Positions 25,513-33,851 of a stretch of 64,000 nt of DNA are shown in pieces. The notes under the pieces were generated by a model. It was given only the letters and a program-made list of their open reading frames with translations, ran no database searches and was not told where the DNA came from. Within the stretch, counting starts at the first letter, position 1, and each line of letters starts with the position of its first letter. The position numbers and the translations under genes are program-made. Source of the stretch: Muribaculaceae bacterium (GTDB lineage Bacteria; Bacteroidota; Bacteroidia; Bacteroidales; Muribaculaceae); contig JAFYYU010000012.1 of NCBI GenBank assembly GCA_017557425.1, forward strand, positions 1 through 64,000, read 5' to 3'.

Positions 25513-26379
25513 ATGTTGCAGCCATTTAAACCATATAGCCTGAACCTAAGAGGGCGACTGGTGACCATCGACCGTCCGTGGGTGATGGGCATCGTCAACA
25601 TCACGCCCGACTCGTTCTACAGTGGCAGCCGTGTCACTGATGAGCAGACGCTCGTTGAACGGGTACAGGCCATGATGGCCGAGGGCGCTGATGTGATTGA
25701 TGTTGGTGCCTGCTCGACGCGGCCAGGTAGCGAATCGGTAGACGCAAGGGGCGAAAAAGAACGCCTAAAATGGGCGCTTGCCGTAATCCGGCGTGTGGCG
25801 CCTGACATGATTCTGTCGGTGGACACTTACCGTGCTGATGTGGCACTCCAATGTGTTGAACAATGGGGCGTTGACATCATCAATGACATCTCGGGCGGTA
25901 CGCTCGACGAGAAGATGTTCCAGACGGTGGCCGATCTGAATGTTCCCTATATTCTGATGCACATGCGCGGGACACCTGAGACTATGTCAGGGCTGACCGA
26001 TTACGACAATGTCGCTGCCGATGTGCTGGAATGGATGGCGCGCCGCATCGACGAACTGAGGCAAATGGGCGTTTCGGATATCATTGCTGACCCGGGTTTT
26101 GGCTTTGCCAAGACTGTGGAACAGAATTATGAACTGCTGTCGCGGCTGGAAGCGTTTCATGCACTCGAAGCACCGTTGCTGGTGGGCGTGTCACGAAAAC
26201 GCATGATATATACGCCACTGGATTGTGACGCTGACCACGCCTTGAACGGCACAACCGTGGTCAACACCATAGCCCTGATGCAAGGTGCCCACATCCTGCG
26301 CGTTCATGACGTGCGTGCCGCTGCCGAGGCGGTTAAACTCACGGCCCTGTTACGCCAAGGCATTACCCAAACGAATTAA
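25513..26379 (+). CDS. folP: Dihydropteroate synthase
   Basis: Joins p-aminobenzoate to dihydropterin pyrophosphate in folate synthesis; the target of sulfonamides. The frame opens at a GTG (25501), but the ATG at 25513 is preferred because of the promoter position. Family motifs: WVMGIVNITPDSFYSGSR, DVIDVGACSTRPGSE, LSVDTYRADVALQ, INDISGGTLDEKMF, YILMHMRGTPETM, DIIADPGFGFAKT and LVGVSRKRMI. Length of 288 residues is normal. It is followed after 13 nt by cdaA, a pairing widespread in Bacteroidota. Confidence 0.95.
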   Translation: MLQPFKPYSLNLRGRLVTIDRPWVMGIVNITPDSFYSGSRVTDEQTLVERVQAMMAEGADVIDVGACSTRPGSESVDARGEKERLKWALAVIRRVAPDMILSVDTYRADVALQCVEQWGVDIINDISGGTLDEKMFQTVADLNVPYILMHMRGTPETMSGLTDYDNVAADVLEWMARRIDELRQMGVSDIIADPGFGFAKTVEQNYELLSRLEAFHALEAPLLVGVSRKRMIYTPLDCDADHALNGTTVVNTIALMQGAHILRVHDVRAAAEAVKLTALLRQGITQTN

Positions 26380-26392
26380 TGACTACACAATA

Positions 26393-27178
26393 ATGGCATC
26401 ATCGATTTTCACACTTTTCAGCATCAAGGACCTGATCGACATCCTGCTGGTAGCGACACTGTTGTACTACCTGTACCGCACGATGAAGAGTTCGGGCTCT
26501 CTCGACATCTTCGTGGGCGTGCTCGCATTTGTCGTTGCATGGGTGGTGATGTATAAGATCCTGGACATGCGCCTCATCGGCACGTTTATGGACAAATTCA
26601 TCGACATCGGCCTGTTTATTCTTGTTATCCTGTTCCAGGACGAAATCAAACGATTCCTCACTGAGCTGGGTTCACGCCGGGGTCTAAAGGTCTTTGAAAA
26701 ACTGTTCAAGAGCAAGGCTGAGGTTGAAGACGAGAAAAAATGGATTATGCCGGTCGTTTATGCCTGTATGAACATGGCCAAGACTAAGACAGGTGCCCTC
26801 ATTGTCGTTCAGCAGACAATGCCGCTGACCGATTATGAACGCACGGGTGACATAATCAATGCTGACATCAATTCGCGCCTGATCGAGAATATTTTCTTTA
26901 AAAACAGCCCCTTGCACGATGGTGCCCTCATCATTGCCGGCAGCAAGATCATGAGTGCCGGTTGCATCCTGCCCGTGTCCCATGATACCAACATCCCCCG
27001 TTATTTGGGTTTGCGTCATCGTTCGGCCAAAGGCATCGCCCAGGCGACTGATGCCATTGCCATTGTTGTCAGTGAGGAAACGGGGCGTATCTCTTATGCC
27101 CACAAGGGTGAGTTGCACCTGAACCTGTCCAGTACCGATCTCGAGCATGCTCTGTCGGCTCTAGTCGAAAATGAATAA
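26393..27178 (+). CDS. cdaA: Diadenylate cyclase CdaA
   Basis: Membrane enzyme that makes the second messenger c-di-AMP from two ATP. The start at 26393 (MASSIFTLFSIKDLIDILLV) gives 261 residues; the longer frame from 26285 runs through the end of folP. Three N-terminal membrane segments (residues about 10-95) are followed by the DAC domain with NIFFKNSPLHDGALII (DGA motif) and YLGLRHRSAKGIA (RHR motif). In Bacillota cdaA is linked to cdaR and glmM; here it follows folP, the usual Bacteroidota arrangement. Confidence 0.94.
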   Translation: MASSIFTLFSIKDLIDILLVATLLYYLYRTMKSSGSLDIFVGVLAFVVAWVVMYKILDMRLIGTFMDKFIDIGLFILVILFQDEIKRFLTELGSRRGLKVFEKLFKSKAEVEDEKKWIMPVVYACMNMAKTKTGALIVVQQTMPLTDYERTGDIINADINSRLIENIFFKNSPLHDGALIIAGSKIMSAGCILPVSHDTNIPRYLGLRHRSAKGIAQATDAIAIVVSEETGRISYAHKGELHLNLSSTDLEHALSALVENE

Positions 27179-27194
27179 TTGATTCATCTGAAGA

Positions 27195-27776
27195 ATGTTT
27201 GATATCGACGGGACGTTAGTGAGCTTGGACCTGGTAGAGCGCTTCTTCTGCTGCGACCTGGATACGTGCTTGGGTGGTTGCTGCATCGAAGGTGATTCAG
27301 GAGCTCCGTTGACCGAGCAGGAATACCAGCAGCTCAAAGCTGTCCTACCCGAGATTTGGGAAGACCTGCTGCCCCAAGCCCAGGAAAAGATCAAAGAGCA
27401 CGGAGTGGCCTATGTGGACATCGAGGGGGAACTGGTCACTCAACTCGTGGGTGGCGCCAATTGTGTGTTTACCACATACGAACGCGGAGGAATGTGCCTA
27501 TGCGCCATCGAGAAGGCATACCGCGAGGGACGCATTACCTGGCGCAAACCCATGTCTTGCTACCTTTATCCCGTCCGCATCAAGCGTTATCCCGGTTATG
27601 AGGCGGTGAACTTTGACCGCTGGAAAATCTGCAAGTGTGCAGAGGTACTAGGTCGACGCAAAGGCATCCGTCTTTATCAGTTCTTGAGTGAACCGCTCAT
27701 TGAACGTTATGGACAACAATGGTATGATCAACTTGTCGCTTCGTGCGAATTGTATATAAAAGAATATTTGGAATGA
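27195..27776 (+). CDS. DUF3109 family protein
   Basis: A 193-residue cytoplasmic protein with many cysteines in the DUF3109 pattern: LVERFFCCDLDTCLGGCCIE near the N-terminus, CVFTTYERGGMCLCAIE in the middle, KPMSCYLYPVRI and WKICKCAEV later. The spacing is like YkgJ-type CxxxCxxCC metal-binding proteins, so an iron-sulfur or zinc site is plausible, though the role is unknown. It starts 16 nt after cdaA, in the same orientation, and may be on the same transcript. Confidence 0.82.
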   Translation: MFDIDGTLVSLDLVERFFCCDLDTCLGGCCIEGDSGAPLTEQEYQQLKAVLPEIWEDLLPQAQEKIKEHGVAYVDIEGELVTQLVGGANCVFTTYERGGMCLCAIEKAYREGRITWRKPMSCYLYPVRIKRYPGYEAVNFDRWKICKCAEVLGRRKGIRLYQFLSEPLIERYGQQWYDQLVASCELYIKEYLE

Positions 27777-27799
27777 TATTAAATAATAGAAATAGTGAT

Positions 27800-29545
27800 A
27801 TGAAACATCTAGCTGTGGCATTTGTGGCTTTTTTCTTGTGTTTTGCCACATCATTTGCGCAAGTGTCCATCGATGGTAAACGTCTGGCGTATGACAAACG
27901 GACGAATTCCTATTTATTGACTGTTCCCCGTTCGGCATACGGCGGTTCTCTCACGCTGCCGGTCGAAATCGACGACACGGTGTCGTGGATGATTATAGGC
28001 AATAAGCAGGTGACGACAAGTGTGGAATTTCCTCTTGTTGACGGTGAAACAAGTTATCGGTTCTATTTCGCTCATCCTAATGTTGAAATGGCTATCCTTC
28101 GCTTCACCTTTCATCCTATCGTGTGCATGACGGGTGACTTTAATGATGAGTATTCGGTAGGACAGGTTCAAATCACTGAGCCGGACAGCAGCCGGACGCT
28201 CAATCTGAGTGCCCGCATCAAGTGGGCCGGTGGCACGACGCTTTATGACTGGATTGAGAAGCACAACTACCACATCAAGTTTATTGATGAGTACGGCGAG
28301 AAACTGGATATGTCATTCTTTGGCTTGCGTAATGACAACCATTGGAGGCTGGATGCCGGAATAGTGGATATGTTGCGCTTCCGCAACAAAGTGGCACACG
28401 GCATTTGGGCTGATTTTGACTCAAAACCCTACTATGCCGAGTCGCAGCCTAATGCCCGTAACTATTCACGTGGTGAACATGTTGAAATGTTTCTCAATGG
28501 AGAGTACATGGGCTTCTTTGACATGGCGGAGTTTCTGGACCGCAAGCAGATGAAGTTAAAGAAGTATGACGAAGCAGACAGCACATTCCGTGGCTTGATG
28601 TGGAAAGGCAAGGAGGTGACCCGCCAGACCTTGTTCCGCAAGGATTCGGTTGTTGTCGATACCGTCGAGAGGTGGTGTGGATTTGATATCATGTACCCTG
28701 ACTTTGATGATGTGAATCCCACTAATTATTCAGTATTGAGTCAAGCCATCAATTTTGTGGAAAAGAGTGACGATTCATCGTTTGCCGAGCATGTGGGCGA
28801 GTATTTCGACCTGCCGGTACTGGCTGACTACTATGTGTTTATCCAGATGCTGTATGCCATCGACAACTCTAGCAAGAACATCATTTGGGGATGCTATAAC
28901 AGTGCTGTTGACCCAAAGTTGACGCTGTCGGTGTGGGACCTGGAGGCTACCGTTGGGCAGCACTGGTATGATGGAAAAGGCTATTATCATGCCCAGGAGA
29001 TACAGCCTGAGAATGAATTGGAGAAATGCCGGTTCACGGCATTGAGCCGCAGCCGTCTGTTCATGCGGCTGAAGAAGGTGCCCCTCTTCTGGCAGCGGGT
29101 AATGGACCGGTATTGGGAATTGCGTAACACAGTGCTTGATCCCGATAGTCTGATAGCCCGTTACCAGAACACCTACGATGTGTTGAATATGAGTGGGGCG
29201 TTGGAGCGTGAGCGGGCCCGATGGACGGGCTCGCCCGACCTGGCCAATCGTGAGTTGGATTTCCAAGGCGAATTGGATTACTTGTGCGACTGGATCAGGA
29301 GGCGTGTGAATTATCTGGATCGTCACACCTTTGCCATCGCCTTTCCAGGAGATGCTGATTGCGATGGCTCGGTGACAATCAGCGATGTCACTCTCATTAT
29401 CGATTATCTGCTGTCGGGTGACGACTCGGCTATAAACCTGGCAAATGCCGACCTTAACGGAGACGATTGCGTCAATATCTTGGATGTAACCCAATTGATT
29501 GACTTGCTGCTTGGCATCTCCACCCCCGATGAGGACCAGATTTGA
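27800..29545 (+). CDS. Secreted CotH-kinase-family protein with dockerin-like repeats
   Basis: A 581-residue secreted protein. The start at 27800 gives a signal peptide (MKHLAVAFVAFFLCFATSFA). The central region is CotH-like: LDMSFFGLRNDNHWRLDAGI, VDMLRFRNKVAHGIWADF, VEMFLNGEYMGFFDMAEFLD, and later WDLEATVGQHW, where the Asp and His set of this atypical protein kinase family is expected. The C-terminus has two dockerin type I-like calcium repeats (GDADCDGSVTISDVTLIIDY and NADLNGDDCVNILDVTQLID). Two other proteins in this window carry the same tail. Substrate unknown. Confidence 0.82.
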   Translation: MKHLAVAFVAFFLCFATSFAQVSIDGKRLAYDKRTNSYLLTVPRSAYGGSLTLPVEIDDTVSWMIIGNKQVTTSVEFPLVDGETSYRFYFAHPNVEMAILRFTFHPIVCMTGDFNDEYSVGQVQITEPDSSRTLNLSARIKWAGGTTLYDWIEKHNYHIKFIDEYGEKLDMSFFGLRNDNHWRLDAGIVDMLRFRNKVAHGIWADFDSKPYYAESQPNARNYSRGEHVEMFLNGEYMGFFDMAEFLDRKQMKLKKYDEADSTFRGLMWKGKEVTRQTLFRKDSVVVDTVERWCGFDIMYPDFDDVNPTNYSVLSQAINFVEKSDDSSFAEHVGEYFDLPVLADYYVFIQMLYAIDNSSKNIIWGCYNSAVDPKLTLSVWDLEATVGQHWYDGKGYYHAQEIQPENELEKCRFTALSRSRLFMRLKKVPLFWQRVMDRYWELRNTVLDPDSLIARYQNTYDVLNMSGALERERARWTGSPDLANRELDFQGELDYLCDWIRRRVNYLDRHTFAIAFPGDADCDGSVTISDVTLIIDYLLSGDDSAINLANADLNGDDCVNILDVTQLIDLLLGISTPDEDQI

Positions 29546-29597
29546 GAAAATCGGTAAAAAAGTTGAATTTAGCGCTTGCTGTTTCAGGAATTTGTAC

Positions 29598-29606
29598 TAC
29601 CTTTGC
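29598..29606 (+). promoter_or_regulatory. Promoter -7 box for rplS
   Basis: TACCTTTGC, about 85 nt before the rplS ATG, leaving a leader long enough for regulation. Confidence 0.6.
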
Positions 29607-29690
29607 ACCGCTTTTCGTAATCTCTGACAAGAAAAAGAGTGGCTTGTGAATATTACGAAGTGATTATTAACGCATTAAAGACATATAACA

Positions 29691-30056
29691 ATGGACTTGA
29701 TTAAAGTTGCAGAACAAGCATTTGCTACAAACAAGCAGCACCCGCAGTTTTTCCCGGGTGACACAATCACGGTAGCATACCGCATCAAGGAAGGTAACAA
29801 GGAGCGTATCCAGCAGTACCGTGGTGTGGTGATTAAGATCACTGGCGAGGGTGAGAAGAAGCGTTTCACCGTGCGCAAGATTAGTGACAACATCGGCGTT
29901 GAGCGTATTTTCCCGCTCGAGTCTCCGTTTATCGACAGCATCGTTATCAACAAGCATGGTAAGGTGCGTCGTGCTAAGCTGTATTACCTGCGTGGTCTCA
30001 CCGGTAAGAAGGCTCGCATCAAGGAGCGCCGTATCATCAAGAAGGAAGAGGCATAA
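29691..30056 (+). CDS. rplS: 50S ribosomal protein L19
   Basis: Interface protein of the large subunit. The 121 residues contain the family core: [55 protein letters not shown] and [20 protein letters not shown]. It is the only gene in its unit, with its own TACCTTTGC promoter and a strong terminator 25 nt after the stop, which differs from the trmD-linked arrangement in Proteobacteria. Confidence 0.97.
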   Translation: MDLIKVAEQAFATNKQHPQFFPGDTITVAYRIKEGNKERIQQYRGVVIKITGEGEKKRFTVRKISDNIGVERIFPLESPFIDSIVINKHGKVRRAKLYYLRGLTGKKARIKERRIIKKEEA

Positions 30057-30081
30057 GAAGCCGTTTACCTTTGAGATACAT

Positions 30082-30119
30082 AAAACCAAGGCCGAGGCAT
30101 ATGCCCCGGCCTTGGTTTT
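30082..30119. terminator. Bidirectional terminator after rplS
   Basis: Perfect 13-bp stem AAAACCAAGGCCG (30082-30094) with CGGCCTTGGTTTT (30107-30119) around a loop that itself contains the palindrome GGCATATGCC. It serves rplS and the convergent P-type ATPase gene. Confidence 0.85.
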
Positions 30120-30120
30120 G

Positions 30121-32082
30121 TTATGCCTTTCCCGCCGATGGAGCCCTCATCAGGCGTAGGGCGTTGAGCACACATAGCAGGGCCACGCCGACATCGGCAA
30201 AGACGGCCTCCCACAGGTTGGCTACACCAAAGATGCCCAGTATCATCACCAGCACCTTGATGGCGATGGCGGCTATGATGTTCTGTTTCACGATTCGGCG
30301 GGTGTGGCGTCCCAGCATCACGGCATCGCAGACACGCGACGGTTGGTCGGTCTGAATCACGATATCGGCGGTCTCGATTGCCATGTCACTGCCTAAGGCT
30401 CCCATCGCTATTCCCACATCACTGAGCGCCAGCACAGGGGCATCGTTGACGCCATCTCCCACGAATGCTACAGTCTGATTGCCGTTATTTTGAATCTGCT
30501 TGATGTGTTCTACCTTATCCTGCGGTAGAAGGTCACCATGAGCTTCATCTACGCCCAGGCGCTCAGCCACGTCGCTGACGATGGTCTGTTTATCGCCCGA
30601 GAGCATTACCGTCTTGATGTCCAGCCGGTGCAGTTCGGCTATAGCCACTGCGGCATCATCCTTTGGCTGGTCGTTGAGCAGGATATGCCCGGTATATACT
30701 CCGTCGATGGCCACAGCAACTATGGTTCCACATGTATCATGCAAGGTGGCGGGGTAATCGATTCCTTCGCGTTCCAATAGGCGTGTTGTACCCACTGTCC
30801 AAATCTTACCCTCGATAGAGGCACTCATACCGTATCCAGCAATGTCTTTCAAGCCAGTGACCATGACATCAGCGGGTTGACGGTAATTGATAATTGCTTG
30901 ACCGATGGGATGGGTGCTGTTCTGCTCGATAGCAGCGACCATGGCCATCTGTGACTCGGATAAACCGCTGACGGCGGTTACGGCAAATTGTCCAGTGGTC
31001 AAAGTGCCTGTTTTGTCCAGTACGACAGTTTCTATACTCGCGATGACATCCAGGTAATTGCTGCCCTTGAACAATATGCCGCGGCGAGAAGCGGCTCCAA
31101 TGCCTGCGAAATAACTCAGCGGGATGCTGATGACCAATGCGCATGGGCATGAAATAACCAGGAAAATAAGCGCGCGGTGTAACCATTCGGTGATGCCGTA
31201 ATTGAATGTGGGTACGACAAGTGAATAGAGCCATGGCAACAATACGACCATGGCGGCTAAACCTACCACCACAGGTGTGTAAACCCTGGCAAAACGTCGT
31301 ATAAACAACTCTGACGGAGCCTTGCGCTCGGTGGCTTCTTCGACCAGATGCAAGATGCGTGACACAGCACTCTCGCTGGCTGGCCGAATGGCTTGAATGC
31401 GTACAGTGCTCTCGCTGGCAATCATGCCGGCGAGCACCTCGCCGCCACGCTCTATGATGCGGGGCACGCTTTCTCCTGTCAGGGCGGCAGTGTCGAATGC
31501 AGCGGCTTCACTTGTTAGCCTGCCATCAATGGGCACTCGTTCGCCTGGCCTGACCTCCACGGTGTCGCCAATGTTGACCAGGGCAGGAGAAATCGTTTCA
31601 CGTTCTCCATCGCGGATAACGATGGCCTGGTCAGGGCGAAATGCAATCAGGGCCTCGATATTGTCTCTCGCACGATCTACAGCGAGGTCTTGTAAGGCTT
31701 CGCCAATACAATAGAGGGCCATTACCGCCACAGCCTCGGGATACTCGCCGATGGCAAAGGCGCCTATGCTGGCTACCGTCATCAGCAGGAACTCGCTGAA
31801 CAATTCACCCTCACGGGTTTCCTCGATGGCTTCAATGAGCACACCCAGTCCCGTCGGGAGCCATGCCGCGGCATACCACGCGATCCTTATCCAGTCGTTT
31901 TGGAACCACTGCACTCCTGTTTTGCTAAAGATGATGCCTGCGAGAAGCATTGCCATTGACAAGGCAGGTTTCCACCAGTTCACCCCTTCATTGTCATGAT
32001 GGTGTTCATGACTGTGCTGCTCATGCTGGTGGCAGCAGTCGCTGCCCTGGCAAGTATTTTTGTTATTATGTGACATACTCAT
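30121..32082 (-). CDS. Heavy-metal P1B-type ATPase, zinc/cadmium class
   Basis: Inner-membrane pump that exports divalent metal ions, most likely Zn2+/Cd2+. The start at 32082 gives MSMSHNNKNTCQGSDCCHQH and a very His-rich N-terminus (HEQHSHEHHHDNEG) in place of a classical HMA domain. Motifs in order: transport-site CPC in SCPCALVISIPLSYF, phosphorylation DKTGTLTTGQF, HP in STHPIGQ, and GDGVNDAPVLALSD. The C-terminal membrane region has IKVLVMILGIFG and FADVGVALL, whose Lys and Asp fit the ZntA (P1B-2) class. A promoter and a 17-bp dyad lie just upstream. Confidence 0.92.
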   Translation of the reverse strand: MSMSHNNKNTCQGSDCCHQHEQHSHEHHHDNEGVNWWKPALSMAMLLAGIIFSKTGVQWFQNDWIRIAWYAAAWLPTGLGVLIEAIEETREGELFSEFLLMTVASIGAFAIGEYPEAVAVMALYCIGEALQDLAVDRARDNIEALIAFRPDQAIVIRDGERETISPALVNIGDTVEVRPGERVPIDGRLTSEAAAFDTAALTGESVPRIIERGGEVLAGMIASESTVRIQAIRPASESAVSRILHLVEEATERKAPSELFIRRFARVYTPVVVGLAAMVVLLPWLYSLVVPTFNYGITEWLHRALIFLVISCPCALVISIPLSYFAGIGAASRRGILFKGSNYLDVIASIETVVLDKTGTLTTGQFAVTAVSGLSESQMAMVAAIEQNSTHPIGQAIINYRQPADVMVTGLKDIAGYGMSASIEGKIWTVGTTRLLEREGIDYPATLHDTCGTIVAVAIDGVYTGHILLNDQPKDDAAVAIAELHRLDIKTVMLSGDKQTIVSDVAERLGVDEAHGDLLPQDKVEHIKQIQNNGNQTVAFVGDGVNDAPVLALSDVGIAMGALGSDMAIETADIVIQTDQPSRVCDAVMLGRHTRRIVKQNIIAAIAIKVLVMILGIFGVANLWEAVFADVGVALLCVLNALRLMRAPSAGKA

Positions 32083-32110
32083 TGTCTCGTGTTTTTTTGT
32101 TGTTCTGACG

Positions 32111-32119
32111 GCAAAGGTA
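32111..32119 (-). promoter_or_regulatory. Promoter -7 box for the metal ATPase
   Basis: Minus strand TACCTTTGC, 29 nt before the start at 32082; it lies inside the longer open frame and supports the shorter start. Confidence 0.6.
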
Positions 32120-32130
32120 GTATCAATTCC

Positions 32131-32147
32131 TTGCAACCGGGTTGCAA
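32131..32147. promoter_or_regulatory. 17-bp operator-like dyad at the metal ATPase promoter
   Basis: TTGCAACCGGGTTGCAA consists of perfect 8-bp arms TTGCAACC and GGTTGCAA around one base. It covers roughly -20 to -40 of the ATPase promoter, where a metal-responsive regulator would be expected. No regulator gene is adjacent. Confidence 0.6.
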
Positions 32148-32352
32148 AGTGTGGTCATGGGGCCGATTTTGACTGGACAATTGGTCTGCAAGAAATGAGG
32201 ATTAATCGTCGAAAACTGTGCTCATGTCGATACTTGCCCGGAATGCTTTTAACTTTTGCTGCAAGGCCAGGTCTAAGAGACAGAATGATTTAAGAAGCAT
32301 TGTTTCACCAGTCAGGGCCACTGAGGTGACCTTGACACAAAACAGAAAGATT

Positions 32353-32646
32353 ATGAAAACTAAAGCATTACTGACTGCAATCGCGACTATCGCATTACTC
32401 ATGCCCAGCACTGCTATGGCTAGTAATCACAAGATTCGTCATGAGGTGAAACCCAAGCACCGCATCGAGCACAGGATGCACGTCGCACATCGTCCGGCTA
32501 TCGGAACCCGCTTCTCACATCGTCCCGTCAATGGCAAGTTCATCATCGTCAACCGTGAACGTCTGTGGACAGCCGACGGAGTACTGTACCGAATGATTGC
32601 AACCCGAACTGGAACAACGTTTGTAGTGATTGGCTATCTGAGATAA
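32353..32646 (+). CDS. Small secreted basic protein
   Basis: A 97-residue protein; the start at 32353 gives a signal peptide (MKTKALLTAIATIALLMPSTAMA). The mature part is rich in His and Arg (HKIRHEVKPKHRIEHRMHVAHR) and ends with a beta-rich segment (GKFIIVNRERLWTADGVLYR, TTFVVIGYLR). The His content next to a zinc-type exporter raises the idea of periplasmic metal binding, but that is only inference. Divergent from the ATPase gene. A well-formed terminator follows. Confidence 0.7.
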   Translation: MKTKALLTAIATIALLMPSTAMASNHKIRHEVKPKHRIEHRMHVAHRPAIGTRFSHRPVNGKFIIVNRERLWTADGVLYRMIATRTGTTFVVIGYLR

Positions 32647-32666
32647 GCGCCAATTCAATAGTAAAA

Positions 32667-32700
32667 AACAAAGGCTTACTGTAAAAGGTAAGCCTTTGTT
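32667..32700. terminator. Bidirectional terminator
   Basis: AACAAAGGCTTAC (32667-32679) pairs perfectly with GTAAGCCTTTGTT (32688-32700); 8-nt loop. It separates the small secreted protein from the convergent glycosyltransferase. Confidence 0.8.
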
Positions 32701-32723
32701 GTGTCTAATAAAGTGTAAAAACT

Positions 32724-33704
32724 CTAGTACAATAGTCGGGCAATGCGGGCCGAGCCACGCTTGCCGGCGGCAATGCGGGCAAACAGACGTCGTGTCACGG
32801 GAGCGACAATCCGGCGCCAGTAGCGGTTGTTGCCGTAGGTATCACGCAGGGCCGAGTAGGCTTGTTGGCACAACGGCTTGGCCAGCTCCTGGCAACCCTC
32901 GCGTTGATACTGGGCCGCCAGCACCATGCGGCGGTATTCAAGCAGACGTTCAAAACGCTTTTTATACTTGGCTTTGAGCTGAGAGCAACGCACTTCGTTT
33001 TTCATGATATCGATGACGTATTCCCACTCGCCATGACGGCTGTGGAACTCGGTGCCGGTGATGGAGTCGGCGCCGTTGTGGTTGATGGTGACGCGTGACT
33101 TGCCGCCCATGTAGGCAACATGCGGGTTAGCGAGCAACAATCTCAATCCCAATTCCCAGTCGTTCCAGCGCGGCAGGTCGATGTTCCAACCGTCGGTCGA
33201 TGCGAAGAATTCCCGTCGGACGGCATATCGCTGTGTCGCCAGTTGACCGTGCAGAATGTGGTTGGCAAACAGATCACCGCAGTGGAAAGGGGCTTGACGA
33301 GAGCTTCCGTCAGGAAAGACCAGTGTTGACCGTGCGCTGATCAGGTCCAGTGCCTTGCCTTTGCGCTGGGCACGTTCAATCAGTTTGACATAGGAAGCCA
33401 CTAATCCTTCTTCCATCTGGTCGTCGCTGTCAAAGAAAAGCACCCATTCGCCAGTCGCCTGCTCGAAGCCGCGGTTGCGTGCCGCTCCAGCAGTGTGATG
33501 CTCCTCGCGCACAATTTCCACGTTGAAACCGTCGCCGGGGTGCTCTTTCTTGAAAGTCTCAAGCACTTGCAGCGTATTATCGGTGCTATAGTTGTCCACC
33601 AGGACCACTTGCAGGGGACGGTGGGTCTGTGCCACCACGCTGTCGAGCGTGGCACCGACAATGTCGGCACGGTTATAGACGGGTATGATGATGGAGATTT
33701 CCAT
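32724..33704 (-). CDS. Glycosyltransferase family 2
   Basis: GT-A fold transferase, 326 residues. The N-terminal domain shows ISIIIPVYNRADIVGATLDS, VVLVDNYSTDNTLQVLETF, TAGAARNRGFEQATGEWVLF and the metal-binding FDSDDQ near residue 95. The acceptor side has IDLPRWNDWELGLRLLLANP, where ED/DW residues usually act as base. No membrane segments, so it works at the cytoplasmic face on a glycan intermediate. It is divergent from another glycosyltransferase, and its leader contains the repeated element at 33722-33797. Confidence 0.9.
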   Translation of the reverse strand: MEISIIIPVYNRADIVGATLDSVVAQTHRPLQVVLVDNYSTDNTLQVLETFKKEHPGDGFNVEIVREEHHTAGAARNRGFEQATGEWVLFFDSDDQMEEGLVASYVKLIERAQRKGKALDLISARSTLVFPDGSSRQAPFHCGDLFANHILHGQLATQRYAVRREFFASTDGWNIDLPRWNDWELGLRLLLANPHVAYMGGKSRVTINHNGADSITGTEFHSRHGEWEYVIDIMKNEVRCSQLKAKYKKRFERLLEYRRMVLAAQYQREGCQELAKPLCQQAYSALRDTYGNNRYWRRIVAPVTRRLFARIAAGKRGSARIARLLY

Positions 33705-33721
33705 GAATGATGCTCGTTAAT

Positions 33722-33797
33722 TTGGATAGATTTGGCGGCACCTCAGCAAAACCTAAATGAATTTGGTTCTGCATTCGGCTTGCTCAATTTTTGGTGT
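33722..33797 (-). repeat. Dispersed 75-nt leader element, copy 2
   Basis: Same flanks as 19546-19620: on the plus strand TTGGATAGATTTGGC, CCTCAGC, then TTCGGCTTGC. The middle is a different inverted repeat (ACCTAAAT-GA-ATTTGGT). It lies 18 nt before the GT2 start, in the same orientation relative to the downstream gene as copy 1. Confidence 0.65.
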
Positions 33798-33836
33798 AAA
33801 GGTACAGCTTTTTTTGATTAACTCCAATAATTGTCC

Positions 33837-33844
33837 TACTTTTG
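33837..33844 (+). promoter_or_regulatory. Promoter -7 box with almost no leader
   Basis: TACTTTTG with TTTG 20 nt upstream (33813-33816), a good match to the Bacteroidota two-box promoter. The start codon is at 33852, only 7 nt after the box, so the mRNA would be leaderless or nearly so. Confidence 0.5.
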
Positions 33845-33851
33845 TGGTCTC

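Noticed and set aside
30066-30073. TACCTTTG promoter-like box after rplS
   Set aside because: It sits immediately before a terminator hairpin and drives nothing visible; probably chance.
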